A stretch of DNA of 64,000 nt. Source: Ariolimax columbianus (lineage: Eukaryota; Mollusca; Gastropoda; Stylommatophora; Arionidae). Position 1 is the first letter of the stretch, and each line of letters starts with the position of its first letter. A program made the position numbers and the translations under genes. Location of the stretch: assembly GCA_036924085.1 (NCBI GenBank), contig JAVGWX010000004.1, positions 36,337,293 to 36,401,292 of the forward strand, given 5' to 3'. Below the pieces are notes generated by a model that was not told the DNA's origin, did no database searches, and saw nothing but the letters and a program-made list of their open reading frames with translations. Shown here one piece after another: positions 20,179 to 31,984 of this stretch.

Positions 20179-21840
20179 GGTAGTTACGCCTCTGAGTATA
20201 GTTTTTAAAACACACCTAATCCTAACTTAGCAGTGTCAGTAGACTAATGAATAAATTGGCGAAACTAATAAAAAAGCAAACACAATGTTCATGTTTTTTT
20301 TTACAACAAGAGCAACGTCGTTGCCTTTTAGTTTCGGCGATTTATGCATTAGGCTGTAAGACAACCTGCTGGTTTATTCGTGTTTATGATACTGTTGTTC
20401 GCGCTACACAAAAGGTCAGATCGAAAGACCGCTTTATCTTTCAGAAACTCCCACTAAAATACAACTTGACAGGGTGTGGTTTGTCAGAGCCGAGGCTGAG
20501 AGTTTGACAAACACATGCAAATGATTGGAAGAATGTTGAGGTCATGTACATGTTGTAGTTGTAATGAAGAAGTTCAGGGCAGGAACTCGATGTGATTGAA
20601 GAAGATTGCGAGCGGAATTGAAGAACATGATTATAAACCAATAGATATGAAGACATGAGAGAAGACGAATGCATAATCCAGTTTGCTAATGGCAGGTAAA
20701 AAAGAATGGATCAGATCTAAGTATATACAGCTGCAGAAACAATAGATCTTAGAAGTACGGTAGCAAGTAGCGAAGCGTGTAGTCAGTGGCAAAGCCTCAA
20801 GCCAGTAGCAAAGCGTGATGATAATTTTAGAGTAAGCTGAGTCATGAACATAAAGGGGCACACTTAGCGAGATCGAAAACATGTTGAAAAGTGTACTTCG
20901 TGTTTGTGCTGAATGAGGTAGTTGAAACCCATGCTGTGAATGTACTTCTGCACAGTTGTCTATGTATTCTTTTAAATCAGTTCTAAGTGTCTTTGTTTCA
21001 TTTCTGTAATATATATATATATATATATATCCCCCTCTCCTTTTACACCTTGTCAAATCCCAATCACAAAACTGCACTAAAATACTATTTGAAACACACT
21101 TTGAGAACTTGGAATGTAACGCTCTCAATCAGGGAAGGACGGCCTAATTTGTGGCTAGTTGGTTGTAAGGAAAAAGTAGCGTGGTCGGGACCGTCTCTTA
21201 TTCTCTGTTCAATTAAAGGTTGAAGTGGATCAAAATATATCGGTCAAACCAGTCCTGACCTGAACTCGGGATTTTCTCCTCATCACGCATACGTATCGAT
21301 ATAACAGGCGGTGCAATAATTTATAATGCAATGTCAAAGACATAGTATAAGGCCAAATTGTTTAAAACATTCAGAAATATTGTTATAAACATATTTAAAA
21401 CAGCAATATAAAAAATGTATCATGCATTTTATTATGTTTCAATGGGCTATATTAGTTAGAGGAAGAAGATGACAAGAAAAAGCTTGGAGTCGCTGTGCGT
21501 TCGGCGACCAATCAGAAGCCATTATGTCACATGCTTTTTTCTTTCTACATTAACCTTTTACTGGTTTGGGAATAGCTACCAATTGACCTAATTCCTACGA
21601 TGTGTTATGTTAGACGCAATTAGCTTGCATGTCCAATAGTAACTGATAAATTCCCTTTACAATTTCAATTTCTAATTTTATTTAACATCTGTTTTACTTA
21701 CTTTTTATGTAAAGGGATGTCTTCTATAATTCTTCAAACCCGTTTCGGATAGCTTAAATATATCCTGTCTATTTTAACGCTTTGCTTCTGACGGTAGCCG
21801 TAAGGAAATAAATAATATTCACGAACTGGGGCTTTGCAGT
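20179..21840. other. Region without recognised genes
   Basis: No convincing coding frame. It contains a (TA)n microsatellite at 21008-21030 and short repeated AAGCGTG / AGTAGCAAAG words near 20760-20815. The rest is AT-rich, unremarkable sequence. Confidence 0.45.
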
Positions 21841-21849
21841 AATAGCAGA

Positions 21850-22580
21850 ACAAAAACAATTAACAGACTTCAAGCGATGCACGTACTCCCTGAGATAGCT
21901 CTCTGCAGAACACTCAAGGCCAATCATTTAGTGGATCCTCTCCCACGCCATATCGAAGGAAATGAAACTGTGGACAGACTAGCAAAGTGTGGAAGAGCTT
22001 CCCCACAAAAGGATCCATGCATTTCGTATAATACAAAGCAAAGACAATAAGTAAAGCCAATTCAACCGGAAATAGGATCAAGACGCTGAGCAGCGCATGG
22101 GCACATGGGCGACCCATAGCTGATTGCTAGCATCAGGACCAGCGAACCAGAGCTGCCAAGACCCTTCTACCCCTCCATGCGGTGATCCTGGATAACATTC
22201 TGCAACAGAGCAGACTGGCTAAGCAGAAGGGATCACGGTACTAAAAAAATGCTTGCTGAAGTCGGATGTGTTGGACCGAAAGGTGCAAATATCGCAGTCA
22301 AGCTGTAAACTACGACACAACGCATTCCGTTCTCTGGACTACATTCTGCTACTCAAGCCCTTTTAGGGTTTTGTAGTGGGAGATTGAGAACGAACGAAGC
22401 CAAGCCAAGCCAAACCCAACCGGAAATGGTCTGACCACCAACACCCAACTTCCATAAATTAAGCAACTACAATGGTTTAACTAGAGAAGAACAAGTAATC
22501 GCCTTCAGACTGAGAACTGGATTCAATACGCTCATGGATCATCTTTACAACAAAATAAAGATATGACAGATGTCCTTCTG
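21850..22580 (+). mobile_element. Family A-like LINE remnant interrupted by a G element
   Basis: Broken RNase H pieces: the conserved IEGNETVDRLAKCGRASPQ (frame-shifted, about 21951-22005), then, after the inserted element, LTREEQVIAFRLRTGFNTLM (about 22479-22540) and DHLYNKIKI. This is the same domain order as the A copies at 13109-13579 and 49240-49799, but more decayed. Confidence 0.7.
22063..22429 (+). mobile_element. Family G short element with 13-bp TSD
   Basis: The body is about 22077-22416. CAACCGGAAATAG (22063-22075) and CAACCGGAAATGG (22417-22429) flank it as a 13-bp duplication with one difference. Family landmarks are GCGACCCATAGCTG, GAACCAGAGCTGCCAAGACC, GTCGGATGTGTTGGACCGAA and GGGAGATTGAGAACGAACGA, with a (CCAAG)n tail. 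It has no convincing long frame. Confidence 0.88.
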
Positions 22581-22689
22581 CGTACATGTTGTTTGGTCAT
22601 GCTACACCTGCAGTCTCATCGCTAGAACGAAGCCCACATTCCTCTCCAGATCCGGATGGCAGCCCTAAAGCTTCAACGTCACCTCAGCT

Positions 22690-22885
22690 CCCTGAAGTAA
22701 TCCCCGTAGTAGAGAGCGACACGCAGATGAAGCCAAGCATAGCACAACCGCCTGGAGGACTCCGGTCAACCGTAATCAGCACGCTCGGGATGTGAGGAAA
22801 GCTACTGCAACCCGCCACTTAATGTTCTTTTCAGGGCGCATAAAAGAGTAAACCTACTCATTGTGGGCATTTGAAACAACAAGAA
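22690..22885 (+). mobile_element. Family C element, 5'-truncated
   Basis: Plus-strand copy recognised by CCCCGTAGTAGAGAGCGACA, GCCTGGAGGACTCCGG, CTACTGCAACCCGCCACTTA and CTCATTGTGGGCATT, with a short degraded AAC tail. Confidence 0.8.
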
Positions 22886-23189
22886 CTATCGCACCACCCC
22901 TATAATCTCCATTCATTGCAATTTGTCCCACAAAAAAACCTAGTCCCACGTCCTCCTGTCTCCAACCCATTCTCCCTTTTTTAAATGAATTAAACTTGTT
23001 TTCAATTAAGAAATGTAAATACAACGCAAATTAGATGCCTTTTCAAACAAAACATTAAACAAATGTAAAATAGAGAATGAATTAATCTGAGTAATTCGAA
23101 TTTAATACGTATTGCTTGGCTAGTCATTTGTGTGCGTTTTAAAATTAAAAAAAAAAAACAATTGACAACGAAACAACAAAATGAAATAA

Positions 23190-24240
23190 CTTAACTTAAC
23201 TTAACGTCTTTATACTGGTTTAGAAGACTCTGCAGAGTCTGTATACAACCAGTTCCATTTACAACACCTTCCTCTAGAAGCTGTACGCATCCAATCTGTT
23301 CTTAAATGCATTGACCGTCCCAGCCTCCACCACCTCACTTGGCAATGCATTCCAAGCATTCACTACTCTCTGGCTAAAGAAATACTTCCTAATATCTAAT
23401 CTGGACCTCTCCTTAGTCAACTTGTAGCTGTGCCCTCTTGTCCTTGTTGGTGGTTGTACTTTTAAAAACTTGTTATAGTCCACTTTATCCATTCCTCTGA
23501 TCATCTTATACACCTGTATTAAGTCACCACGAATTCTTCTCTCCTCTAGACACTGAAGGCCAGTTCTTTTTAATCTTTCTTCATAACTGTAATTCTGGAA
23601 TCCCACTATCAGCTTTGTCGCTCTTTTTTGTATTCTCTCCAGCATGTCTATATCCCCTCTCTGATAAGGACTCCACACCTGTACACAGTACTCCAATCTA
23701 GGTCTAACTAATGCTTTATACAGTTTGACGATCACTTCCTTGCTCCTATGTTTAATATTTCTTTTTATCATACCTAACATTGCATTTGCCTTTTTTACTG
23801 CTACCTGAACTTGCTCCCTCACCTTACATGTATGATCTATTATAACCCCTAAGTCCCTTTCTTTATCTATCTTTCTAATATTGTTCTCTCCCATTCTGTA
23901 ATTCTGTTCCATATTGGATCTACCCATGTGGATGACTGTACATTTATCTACATTAAACTCCATTTGCCAGATTACAGACCATTCTCGAATTTTATCTAAA
24001 TCCGACCTCAATATATCTACTTCTGCTTTAGATGAGACACTACTGCATAGTTTCGTGTCATCAGCGAATTTTGCAATAATGGATCCCATACCTATGTCCA
24101 AATCATTTATATATATCAAGAATAAAATTGGTCCCAAAACCGAGCCCTGTGGCACTCCACATAACCACACCATACTTCTTCCAAATCTTACATACATTCC
24201 TATTTTATCAAAAAATCTTGAGAACATATTAACGAAAGCT
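23190..24240 (-). mobile_element. Family D CR1-like LINE, 5'-truncated, long RT frame
   Basis: An uninterrupted 317-codon minus-strand frame (24227 to 23274) encodes the second half of a reverse transcriptase. It shows GVPQGSVLGPILFLIYINDL, then KFADDTKL with both catalytic aspartates, then KLYKALVRPRLEYCVQVW. It ends with SQRVVNAWNALPSEVV and a stop. This order is typical of CR1/Rex-type LINEs. The upstream RT fingers and the endonuclease are missing. The 3' end continues to about 23190 with repeats of TTAAC (tail). An open frame this long means a younger copy than its neighbours. Confidence 0.88.
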
Positions 24241-24334
24241 GTTAAAGTTTACAATATAAATTATTTTTCTTTTTTTTTCTAATTATTCAATTGCGAAGTC
24301 AAATGATCCTCTTTTGAACTAACGAGAAATCCAT

Positions 24335-24640
24335 TTGTCTTTTAATTTGCACGGATTATTGAAATGGATATTCAAATGTAAGCTGTGTTGTAAAACTAAC
24401 CCTGTTCATTCACACATGTGTCTTATGCCAGGTAAGCCAAATGGCATGTATCAGTCTTTTGCCTTGGATTACCATGCGGGCCAAGATCTCGTCCCAACAA
24501 AGCGGAGTAATAAGCTGCTCGAGCCTAGCCCGCTAAGCAGGAATGCCTGCTCCCTGCTACATCCAGTTCATACCAGAGCTGGGACCTGCACAGGGGCATC
24601 TGCCACTGTAGATGTACAGGTCGACTAAGAACTAAGAACC
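24335..24640. other. Unclassified spacer, possibly repetitive
   Basis: Somewhat GC-richer stretch with no recognisable gene; it contains CATACCAGAGCTGGGACC and CAGGGGCATCTGCCAC, which look like dispersed-repeat words, but no second copy was found in the window. Confidence 0.3.
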
Positions 24641-24689
24641 CTCAGACCTATTTTTTCAGTGACCAGTAAATAAATTTATTTTGATTTAA

Positions 24690-25125
24690 TTTTATAACCA
24701 CTGAAATGAATGAAATCAGATTGATAACACTGGTGTAGACTAAATCAGTTGTAAAACCACTGATGAAGACTAAATCAAATTTACAATAATTGATATAAAA
24801 TAAATCAGATTCAAGATTTATAACCACTAATGCAGATTAAATCAGATGTATAGCCATTGATGTAGACTAAATCGGATTTATACTTAACATAACGTCTTTA
24901 TACTGGTTTAGAAGACTATACAGAGTCTATACAACCATTTTTTTAAGGTGGTTTAACCAATGTGCGAGTCCATCGAAACAGACTCATACACTAAAGCTAA
25001 GTAGACCCTCAGTCAGTTAGGCGCCTACTATAGCTGTTCTTAACAAACCACGTGGGGGAAGGTACAAATAATATTCATTAATGTAGACTAAATCAGATTT
25101 ATAACCAATGATTTAGACTAATGTT
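24690..25125 (+). repeat. 30-bp minisatellite split by a short D-tailed element
   Basis: Diverged units of about 30 bp containing ATTTATAACCACTGATGTAG and ACTAAATCAG run from 24690 to about 24880 and resume at about 25075-25125. The gap between them is an inserted element. Confidence 0.75.
24882..25072 (-). mobile_element. Short element sharing the 3' tail of family D
   Basis: The left about 60 bp (ACGTCTTTATACTGGTTTAG, then GAGTCTATACAACCA) matches the 3' end of the D LINE at 23205-23255 in the same orientation. The remaining about 130 bp differ from the D coding end, so this is a candidate SINE using the D tail, or a D copy with a different 3'UTR. Confidence 0.7.
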
Positions 25126-25990
25126 TCAATCAGTTCCTACTTCCATTTCTAGCACTGAATTGCAGTTTCTACTAATGTTGCCAAAGCCTTCCAAGTGGTC
25201 GTGCGGCTAGATTGCGTGTCTCTTACTATGAAGGGACCTGCTTCGCTTCCTAGTTGGGACCCACTTCAATCTATACAGCTGTATATGGAAATTAACGGTA
25301 AGGTTAATGAAAACAAGGTAGCAAGAATTATATAGGAATCTCTTTACCTCACAAAACAAAAAAACCAAGGTTTCGAACATGGCATACGTTCAAGTTTATT
25401 CACGACAGGAACGTCTGCTACAAAACTGCTGTAACTTTATTTGCTCCCAGTAGCCAAACAAACTGTTTCTATCATATATTCAATATTGTTACTAATGTTA
25501 CGCGTAATGGTTGCACTGAGACAACATTTGTTAATATGTTACAGGCTTATGTAATCAAGTATTACAAATAGAGTGTACATTAATTATAATAAATGACATA
25601 TGATCCAACATTTTCATTACGAGCCATTCCAAAACGGCCATGTTTATTTTTAGCAAAATAAAACAAAATGAAATGTGATTCTCCATCGGAAATATGGTAA
25701 TGTAGATTGTTAAGCTTTTCCGAAGAAGCAAATTTATAAAATAACTGGAAAACTCTAGGTATCAATGTAAAATGTTAAATTAATAATGAAGCTATTATGT
25801 TTTAATGGTTGTAAACATGTAGAATCATTGTGATAAATAGGTCTTAAAACATATACCGGACTACAATACCGACATAAATCTGGAGTTTGATTACAAGAGA
25901 AACTATTAAGGACGAGTAGTTGATTTGTAACGAGAATTTACATTCGATGGGAAAATCAATCTGATAATTACATACACGCAAATGTATCTA
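25126..25990. other. Region without recognised genes
   Basis: AT-rich. A tRNA-like stretch near 25195-25265 has a weak box-A resemblance but no convincing box B, so it is not called. Confidence 0.4.
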
Positions 25991-26270
25991 TGTATGTGGG
26001 TCAAGATGGCACCGGGCATGGTCGCAGTCGATTTCCCTCTTAATAAAACGGTGTTTTGTTTGTGTTTTCTACGATAACTCTCGGACTATTAACGTGATTC
26101 CTGGATATAAATGTGCCGACTTGTGAATTAAGCATACTAATGTGAAAGAAGTGATGCAACGAAGTATATAACACTGTATTTTTAGTCGTGAAAGGCAGAC
26201 TTAATGTGTACAGTTTCGATGGGACAAAGCGTGGCCGAAACTTGACCCGGTCAAAAGCTAGTGTCGCTCC

Positions 26271-27776
26271 GTGCTGTATCGTGACCCAGATAGCATGAAC
26301 ACCGAAACGGAGGTCACCCTGACCCGGTCAAATAGACAGTACTCCAGAAAGGAGCTCATTGCGCTTCGATCAGCACACTACGTCCCTTCAAACTCAGATC
26401 TACATCTGTTGCGTCTACTGGAAATACACTTAACCGAGGAGGCATCGGAACTCACAAGTAAACAATCAAGGCGAAAGACCAGAGGAAAGAGATGTGGAAG
26501 AAGAATACATAAACAAATGCAATCAGACACATATACCTCAAAGCTCCACCCCAGCGATAAAAGAAAAGGGAAGGGCTACCGAGAAAATGAGGCACACGCT
26601 GACACCATACTGTCTGCATCCGAACCCTTCACTAGAAGTCTTGACAATGTCTTGCCTCTAGAACATGTTGAGTCCGGACGAGAGAGTGAGGAAGATCCTG
26701 CGCACATCTCCCTCACTATAAACACATTGCGCAACTCACGACAACACCCTACAGATCACACCCTGACTAGCAACTCGCAACTGGCAGGGCCCCCAAACTA
26801 CAGCGGCGGAACAGGCAGAAAACGATCACGAAAACTACCCATCACGCTTGCAACATGGAATGTCCGCACGCTACTGGACAACACCAAAGCGAACAGACCC
26901 GAACGACGGACAGCACTGATCGCCAGGGAACTGGCTAGATACAACATCTGCATAGCTGCCCTGAGCGAGACACGACTGGCAGAGGAAGGACAGATCACAT
27001 AAGAATGCGCTGGTAATACTTTCTTCTAGAGCGGCCTCAGAAAAGACGAACGCCGTGAAGCTGGAGTTGGCTTTGTCATCAAGACCAACATGGTCGCAAA
27101 GCTCACAAGCATGCCCAGAGGAATTAATGACCGCCTGATTACACTGCGTCTCCCCCTAATAGGAGGGCGCCATGCAACACTTATCAGTGCATACGCACCC
27201 ACAATGACAAATCCTCAGGAAACAAAAGATAAGTTTTATGAGGACCTTGAGGCGCTCATCGCTGCAGTCCCCACATCTGACAAATTGGTCATCCTCGGTG
27301 CTTTTAACGCTGGGGTTAGCACAGACCATACAGCCTGGGAGTGGGCCATTGGCAGACATGGTATCGGAAAATGCAATAGTAACGGACTGCTCCTTCTGAG
27401 GACATGTGCCGCAAATGAACTACTCATTACAACCACAGCTTTCCGACTTCCGGTCCGAAATAAAACCACATGGATGCACCCAAGGTCCCGCCACTGGCAC
27501 CACATTGACTACATTATCATCAGACGTAGGGATCGAGCGGATGCTATGGTAACGAAGAGCATGTGTGGTGCAGAATGTTGGACCGACCATCGACTCGTCA
27601 TTGCCAAACTAAACTTCAAGATCCAGCCCAAAATTCGCCCCCAGGGAAAGAAACCACCGAGGAGGCTAAATGTCTCTCAGCTGAAATACGAACCCACGAG
27701 AGGAGGCTTCCAGGAAGAGCTTGAGGGCAGACTATCTGAGCTCCGTTTTGAAAAGAACGACATGGAAGAGAACTAA
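26271..27776 (+). pseudogene. Family E ORF2 N-terminal and APE endonuclease part
   Basis: Endonuclease motifs in order: ATWNVRTLL, ELARYNICIAALSETRL, an in-frame stop (27000-27002), RLITLRLPLIGGRHATLISA (near 27135-27195), LVILGAFNAGVSTDHTAWEW, KTTWMHPRSRHWHHIDYII and AECWTDHRLVIAKL. The Asp of the usual GDFNA motif is replaced by Ala (GAFNA), removing a catalytic residue in addition to the stop. It would normally nick target DNA for target-primed reverse transcription. Confidence 0.85.
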
Positions 27777-28080
27777 GCATCTTTGAGAAACACACTCTAC
27801 GATACAGCTGTTAAACACATTGGCCCACTCACGCGCAAGCATAAGGACTGGTTTGACGAGAACGATCTAGAAATACGGGGCCTTCTCTATGCAAAACATG
27901 AAGCGCACAGGGAGTACCAGAGGGACACACCATCTCCGGCAGCAAAAGCTGCCTTCAATACTGCTCGCTAAGCTGTCCAGAGCAGGCTTAGAGAGATGCA
28001 AGACTCCTGGCTCAGCAAAAGAGCTGACGAAATTGAAATGTTCGCCGAGCGTCATGACACCAAACGGTTTTACGAGGCAC

Positions 28081-29184
28081 TGAAAGCTCTCTGCGGATGG
28101 AGCACTGCTATCAGATAAGGTTCAGATTCTAGACAGATGGGCAGACCACTTCTGCAAAATACTAAACCATCCATCGTCCATAAATGAGGAGGCCATCCGG
28201 CGAATGCCGCAGGTGGAACTGAACCTGGCGTTGGATGAAGTCATCACTGAGGAGGAAGTCGACAGGGCAATCAGTTGACTATCTATAGGAAAAGCTCCAA
28301 GAGCGGATGCAATACCAGCAGAGGTATATAAGACAGCAAAGGCATTTGATACAGTAAACAGAAGAGGGCTGTGGATGATAATGTCCAAGTTTGGGTGCCC
28401 CAACAACTTCATAACCATGGTGAAACAGCTACATGAAGGCATGTGTGCTCGTGTACTGGACAGCGGTGCAATCTCTAAAACGTTTCTAGTATCAAACGGA
28501 GTAAAACAAGGATGTGTATTCGCCCCGACCTTGTTCAGCATGATGTTCATGGCCACAATGACAGACGCCTTCAGATCACTGGAGCTTGGAATACCCATAA
28601 AGTACCGCACAGATGGCAAGTTACTCAATCCCAGAAGAATGAAGGCCAAAAGCAAAGTGGCTGGTGACATAATCAAGGAACTTGTATTTGCTGACGACTG
28701 CGCTCTAATGAGCGACTCAGAACTGAACATGCAGGTTGGAATGGACCGGTTCTCTGCCGCATGCGACAATTTTGGCCTAACCATAAATGCCAAAAAAACA
28801 GAGGTCATGTACCAACCAGCACCAGGCATGCCGTACACAAAACCAGAGACTACAGTCAGCGGGCAGACGCTAAATGTCGTAGACAAATTCACATATCTGG
28901 GCAGCACGCTGTCGAGATCTGTCAGCCTAGACGATGGGGTGGCAAGCAGAATAGCAAAGGCTAGCACAGCCTTTGGTAGAATGCGCTCGATGGTCTGGGC
29001 ACGTCGTGGCATCAAGACCAAACTCAAAGTCTACCGTGCAACCATCATTCCAACCCTACTATACGCTTGCGAAAGCTGGACTGTATACTCTGGACATGCA
29101 ATGAGGTTAAATCACTTCCACAGAGGTTGCCTGAGGCGAATATTCCACATCGGATGGCAAGATCGAGGTTCTCTCGAGGGCTAA
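28081..29184 (+). pseudogene. Family E reverse-transcriptase part with internal deletion
   Basis: Pieces: ILDRWADHFCKILNHPSSIN, then EEEVDRAIS with a stop, then ADAIPAEVYKTAKAFDTVNR, where two normally distant RT segments are fused. It continues in a 269-codon open frame with NGVKQGCVFAPTLFSMMF, LVFADDCALMSDSE (both catalytic Asp present), FTYLGSTLSRSVSLDDGVAS and PTLLYACESWTVYS. The missing middle corresponds to the RT fingers and first palm Asp region, roughly 100 residues. Confidence 0.85.
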
Positions 29185-29547
29185 CATGCCCAGCATCCAT
29201 GTACTGCTAGAAAAAGCACGACTAGGATGGGCCGGACACCTCGTCTGTGTGTCAGACGAGCGGCTCCCAAAGAAGCTTCTCTACGGCGAGCTGAGAGAGG
29301 GATGGCGATAGAGAGGGCGCCCAGAGAAACGATTTAAAGACGGTCTGAAGGAATCACTGAAAAGTTGCCAGATAGACATCGACACATGGGAATGTCTTGC
29401 GCAAAACAGATCTGACGCGAGACCCGGAAATCCCGAACAGCGGGAACACCATCACCTTCTACAATCCTCGTGTGTCCGATATGTAGCAGATGTTTTCGTG
29501 GCCTGTTCAGCTACATGCGCACCCACACCCAACAGGGAAAATTGTGA
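29185..29547 (+). pseudogene. Family E C-terminal region with zinc-finger-like end
   Basis: Frame-shifted relative to the RT, it encodes LGWAGHLV, RWR-like basic residues and finally VCPICSRCFRGLFSYMRTHT (29470-29529) before TGA. The final segment is a C2H2-type finger with CxxC and a terminal H, but Tyr stands where the first His is expected. Such fingers are common at the end of this LINE family. Confidence 0.75.
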
Positions 29548-29590
29548 CAAGGATGATGTCGGCGGTCCTCATCCACAACGATGGACAGCT

Positions 29591-29771
29591 ATTATTATTA
29601 TTATATATATGTGTATGTATGTATGTGTGTATGTATGTATGTATGTATGTATGTATGTATGTATGTATGTATGTATGTGTGTATGTATGTATGTATGTAT
29701 GTGTGTATGTATGTGTGTATGTATGTGTGTGTGCGTGCGTGCGTGTGTGTGGGGGTGGGGGGGGGGTGGGG

Positions 29772-29822
<51 letters not shown>
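29591..29822. repeat. Compound microsatellite: ATT, GTAT, GT, G-run, TA
   Basis: Begins with the LINE (ATT)n tail, then about 25 GTAT units with GTGT variants, a GTGC/GTGT tract, a G-rich block with 7 G in a row (about 29750-29770), and about 22 TA units. It likely grew from the LINE tail. Confidence 0.95.
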
Positions 29823-29823
<1 letters not shown>

Positions 29824-29864
29824 GTGCATATGTGCTCCTGGGTGTATGCGCAGTAAGGTTAGTC

Positions 29865-30200
29865 TTCCTCTTCTTCGTTCGTTCTCAATCTCCCGCTACC
29901 AAACCCTGAAAGGGCTTAAGTAGCAGAATGTAGTCCAGAGAACGGAATGCGTTGTGTCGTAGTTTACAGCCTGGCTGCGATATTTGCACCTTTCGGTCCA
30001 ACACATCCGACTTCAGCAAGCATTATTTTAGTACCGGGTTAGCATTCCCTCTTCGATCCTTTCTCCTCAGCCAGTCTGCCCTGCTGCAGCCTGTTATCCA
30101 GGATCACTACGTGGAGGTGGTCTTGGTAGCTATGGTTCGCTGGCCCTGACGCTAGCAGTCAGCTATGGGTCGCTGACCACTGCAGCATCTTGATCCCGCA
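29865..30200 (-). mobile_element. Family G element
   Basis: Minus-strand copy. Read in reverse it runs from GATCAAGATGCTG through GCGACCCATAGCTGACTGC and ends GAGATTGAGAACGAACGAAG with a GAAGAGG tail. The 3' tail here is GAA-like rather than (CCAAG)n, showing that tails vary within the family. Confidence 0.88.
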
Positions 30201-30599
30201 GTAAGGTTCAATGGGCTAATTCTGTCGTCTGCATGTGGCCAGGGACACACCAGCGATATACCATGTTCCTTTTCAGCTCTGAGATGACTATCTGAGACCT
30301 CTTTAATGATGATTCTAATAGTCGTGTCTGACACTCAATAGTTACATAAGAAGGTATCTCATGATTGAATGGCAGCTAGAGACGCCTCAAATCTGTTGTG
30401 CTCTGGTGTGGTTCCACTGCCCTAGTCAAGCTGAGGTTTGCAGGCAACTAAAAAGCTGGCATTCTTTCTGGTGTTGCACACCGCCATTATGTGCAAACTA
30501 GATATGGATGGCAGTGACGTTTGAATTTGATCGTCTGTGGGATGATCACACCGCAGGATATGAATTTACAATTCCCAGAATGCACAGCTTTGAAATCAG

Positions 30600-30810
30600 A
30601 TGAGGTGCATTGGCGAATGAAGCAGGAGCGTATACAACCAGTTAAGTGTATGGGAGTACAGAGCAGGAGTGTATACAACCAGTTAAGTGTATGGGAGTAC
30701 GGAGCAGGAGCGTATACAACTATTGAGGTGCATTGGAGAATGGAGCAGGAGCGTATACAACCAGTTAAGTGTATGGGAGTATGGAGCAGGAGCGTACTAA
30801 CCAGCGAGGT
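30600..30810 (+). repeat. 41-bp minisatellite
   Basis: Units start at about 30621, 30662 and 30703, with further partial units to about 30805. They share AGCAGGAGCGTATACAACCA and GTTAAGTGTATGGGAGTA; one unit carries a TTGAGGTGCATTGGAGAATG replacement. Confidence 0.85.
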
Positions 30811-31068
30811 GCAGGATCCATCAGTATCCACACACTGCACCATTTACTGAGGAAGACTGAGCACCCATGAGTATGTCTGGAGAGCAGTGCTGTGGTTTTT
30901 TGGAAATTAAATAGACCAGACTTTCTTACAAATAATATTTCCGTATATTCAAACGTTCTAAGACACCGAACTAACATTATATTTCGCTATCACCCGCTAT
31001 ATTAACGTTTCGATAACTCTGACACAGTGTATCTGTCTTTAATTTTCGTCAGCTATCTAGCCCAACAG

Positions 31069-31433
31069 ACTGTCATTCTCTGTGATTGTAACTGTCATTC
31101 TCTGTGATTGTAACTGTCATTCTCTGTGATTGTAACTGTCATTCTCTGTGATTGTAACTGTCATTTTCTGTGATTGTAACTGTCATTCTCTGTGATTGTA
31201 ACTGTCATTCTCTGTGATTGTAACTGTCATTCTCTGTGATTGTAACTGTCATTCTCTGTGATTGTAACTGTCATTCTCTGTGATTGTAACTGTCATTCTC
31301 TGTGATTGTAACTGTCATTATCTGTGATTGTAACTGTCATTATCTGTGATTGTAACTGTAATTGTAACTGTCATTATCTGTGATTGTAACTGTCATTATC
31401 TGTGATTGTAACTGTCATTATCTGTGATTGTAA
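31069..31433 (+). repeat. 22-bp minisatellite
   Basis: About 16 units of 22 bp built on ACTGTCATTCTCTGTGATTG plus TA. Early units have TTCTC and later units TTATC, and one short unit (ACTGTAATTGTA) marks the change. Identity between units is very high, so the array is young or actively homogenised. Confidence 0.95.
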
Positions 31434-31984
31434 CACGTTAACGTTGTATTTTTCAGCATTTTCCATCTTTGTCAACCAATGGTGCATGATTTTTGTTGTC
31501 CAGCTTCCATTTCTCATTAAATGATCAAGAAAACATAGAATGTCTTTATCTCACGTGTGAAGAGTCTTCCATTCAACATCATAATTAGTATACTGACCTG
31601 TTCATGAGATTATACTACTTGTTTCTTTGATACCCAACCTATTGTGACCTTTTCTGCGCTGGTCAAACAGCACCACATCAAGTGCGTAGACTGTTTGTCA
31701 TCTCCACATCAAGGTAACCGCTATAGCTGAGAGGTGAGACACTTGCCTGTCAAGAAGTGGAAGCACAAAACAGTAGTGGTTTCCATTTCCGCAAGCTTCA
31801 AGCGTCCCATGGTGTTATGGTAAGTTAGATTAGCCTCTAGTTCTATTGGAGATGGACGAAAGCACTCAGAAATTCTCGTGTGCATCATGTGCTCGAAAAA
31901 GAACCCATGTCAGTTGAATACTCGTTTACAGTAGACTACTGGCTATTGTTCGGGTAAAAGTATAAAAGTAATGAAATTTCTACC

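Larger units (their letters stand above)
25995..29590 (+). mobile_element. Family E APE-type LINE, nearly complete but inactive
   Basis: The longest element here. An open frame at 26271-27002 has a basic N-terminal region and the start of an APE endonuclease (LATWNVRTLLD and ALSETRLAEEG). A stop at 27000 interrupts it, and the endonuclease resumes at 27090-27776. RT follows with internal damage (28131-29184). A C-terminal zinc-finger frame ends at 29545-29547, then a short 3'UTR and an (ATT)n tail at 29591-29602. The 5' limit near 25995 is a guess based on the change in composition before the coding region. Confidence 0.85.

Noticed and set aside
25195..25265. tRNA-like or SINE head
   Set aside because: Weak box A, no acceptable box B, no second copy in the window.
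29490..29923. Frames of about 140 codons rich in Val/Cys/Tyr
   Set aside because: They come from the GTAT/GT/TA microsatellite after the family E tail.
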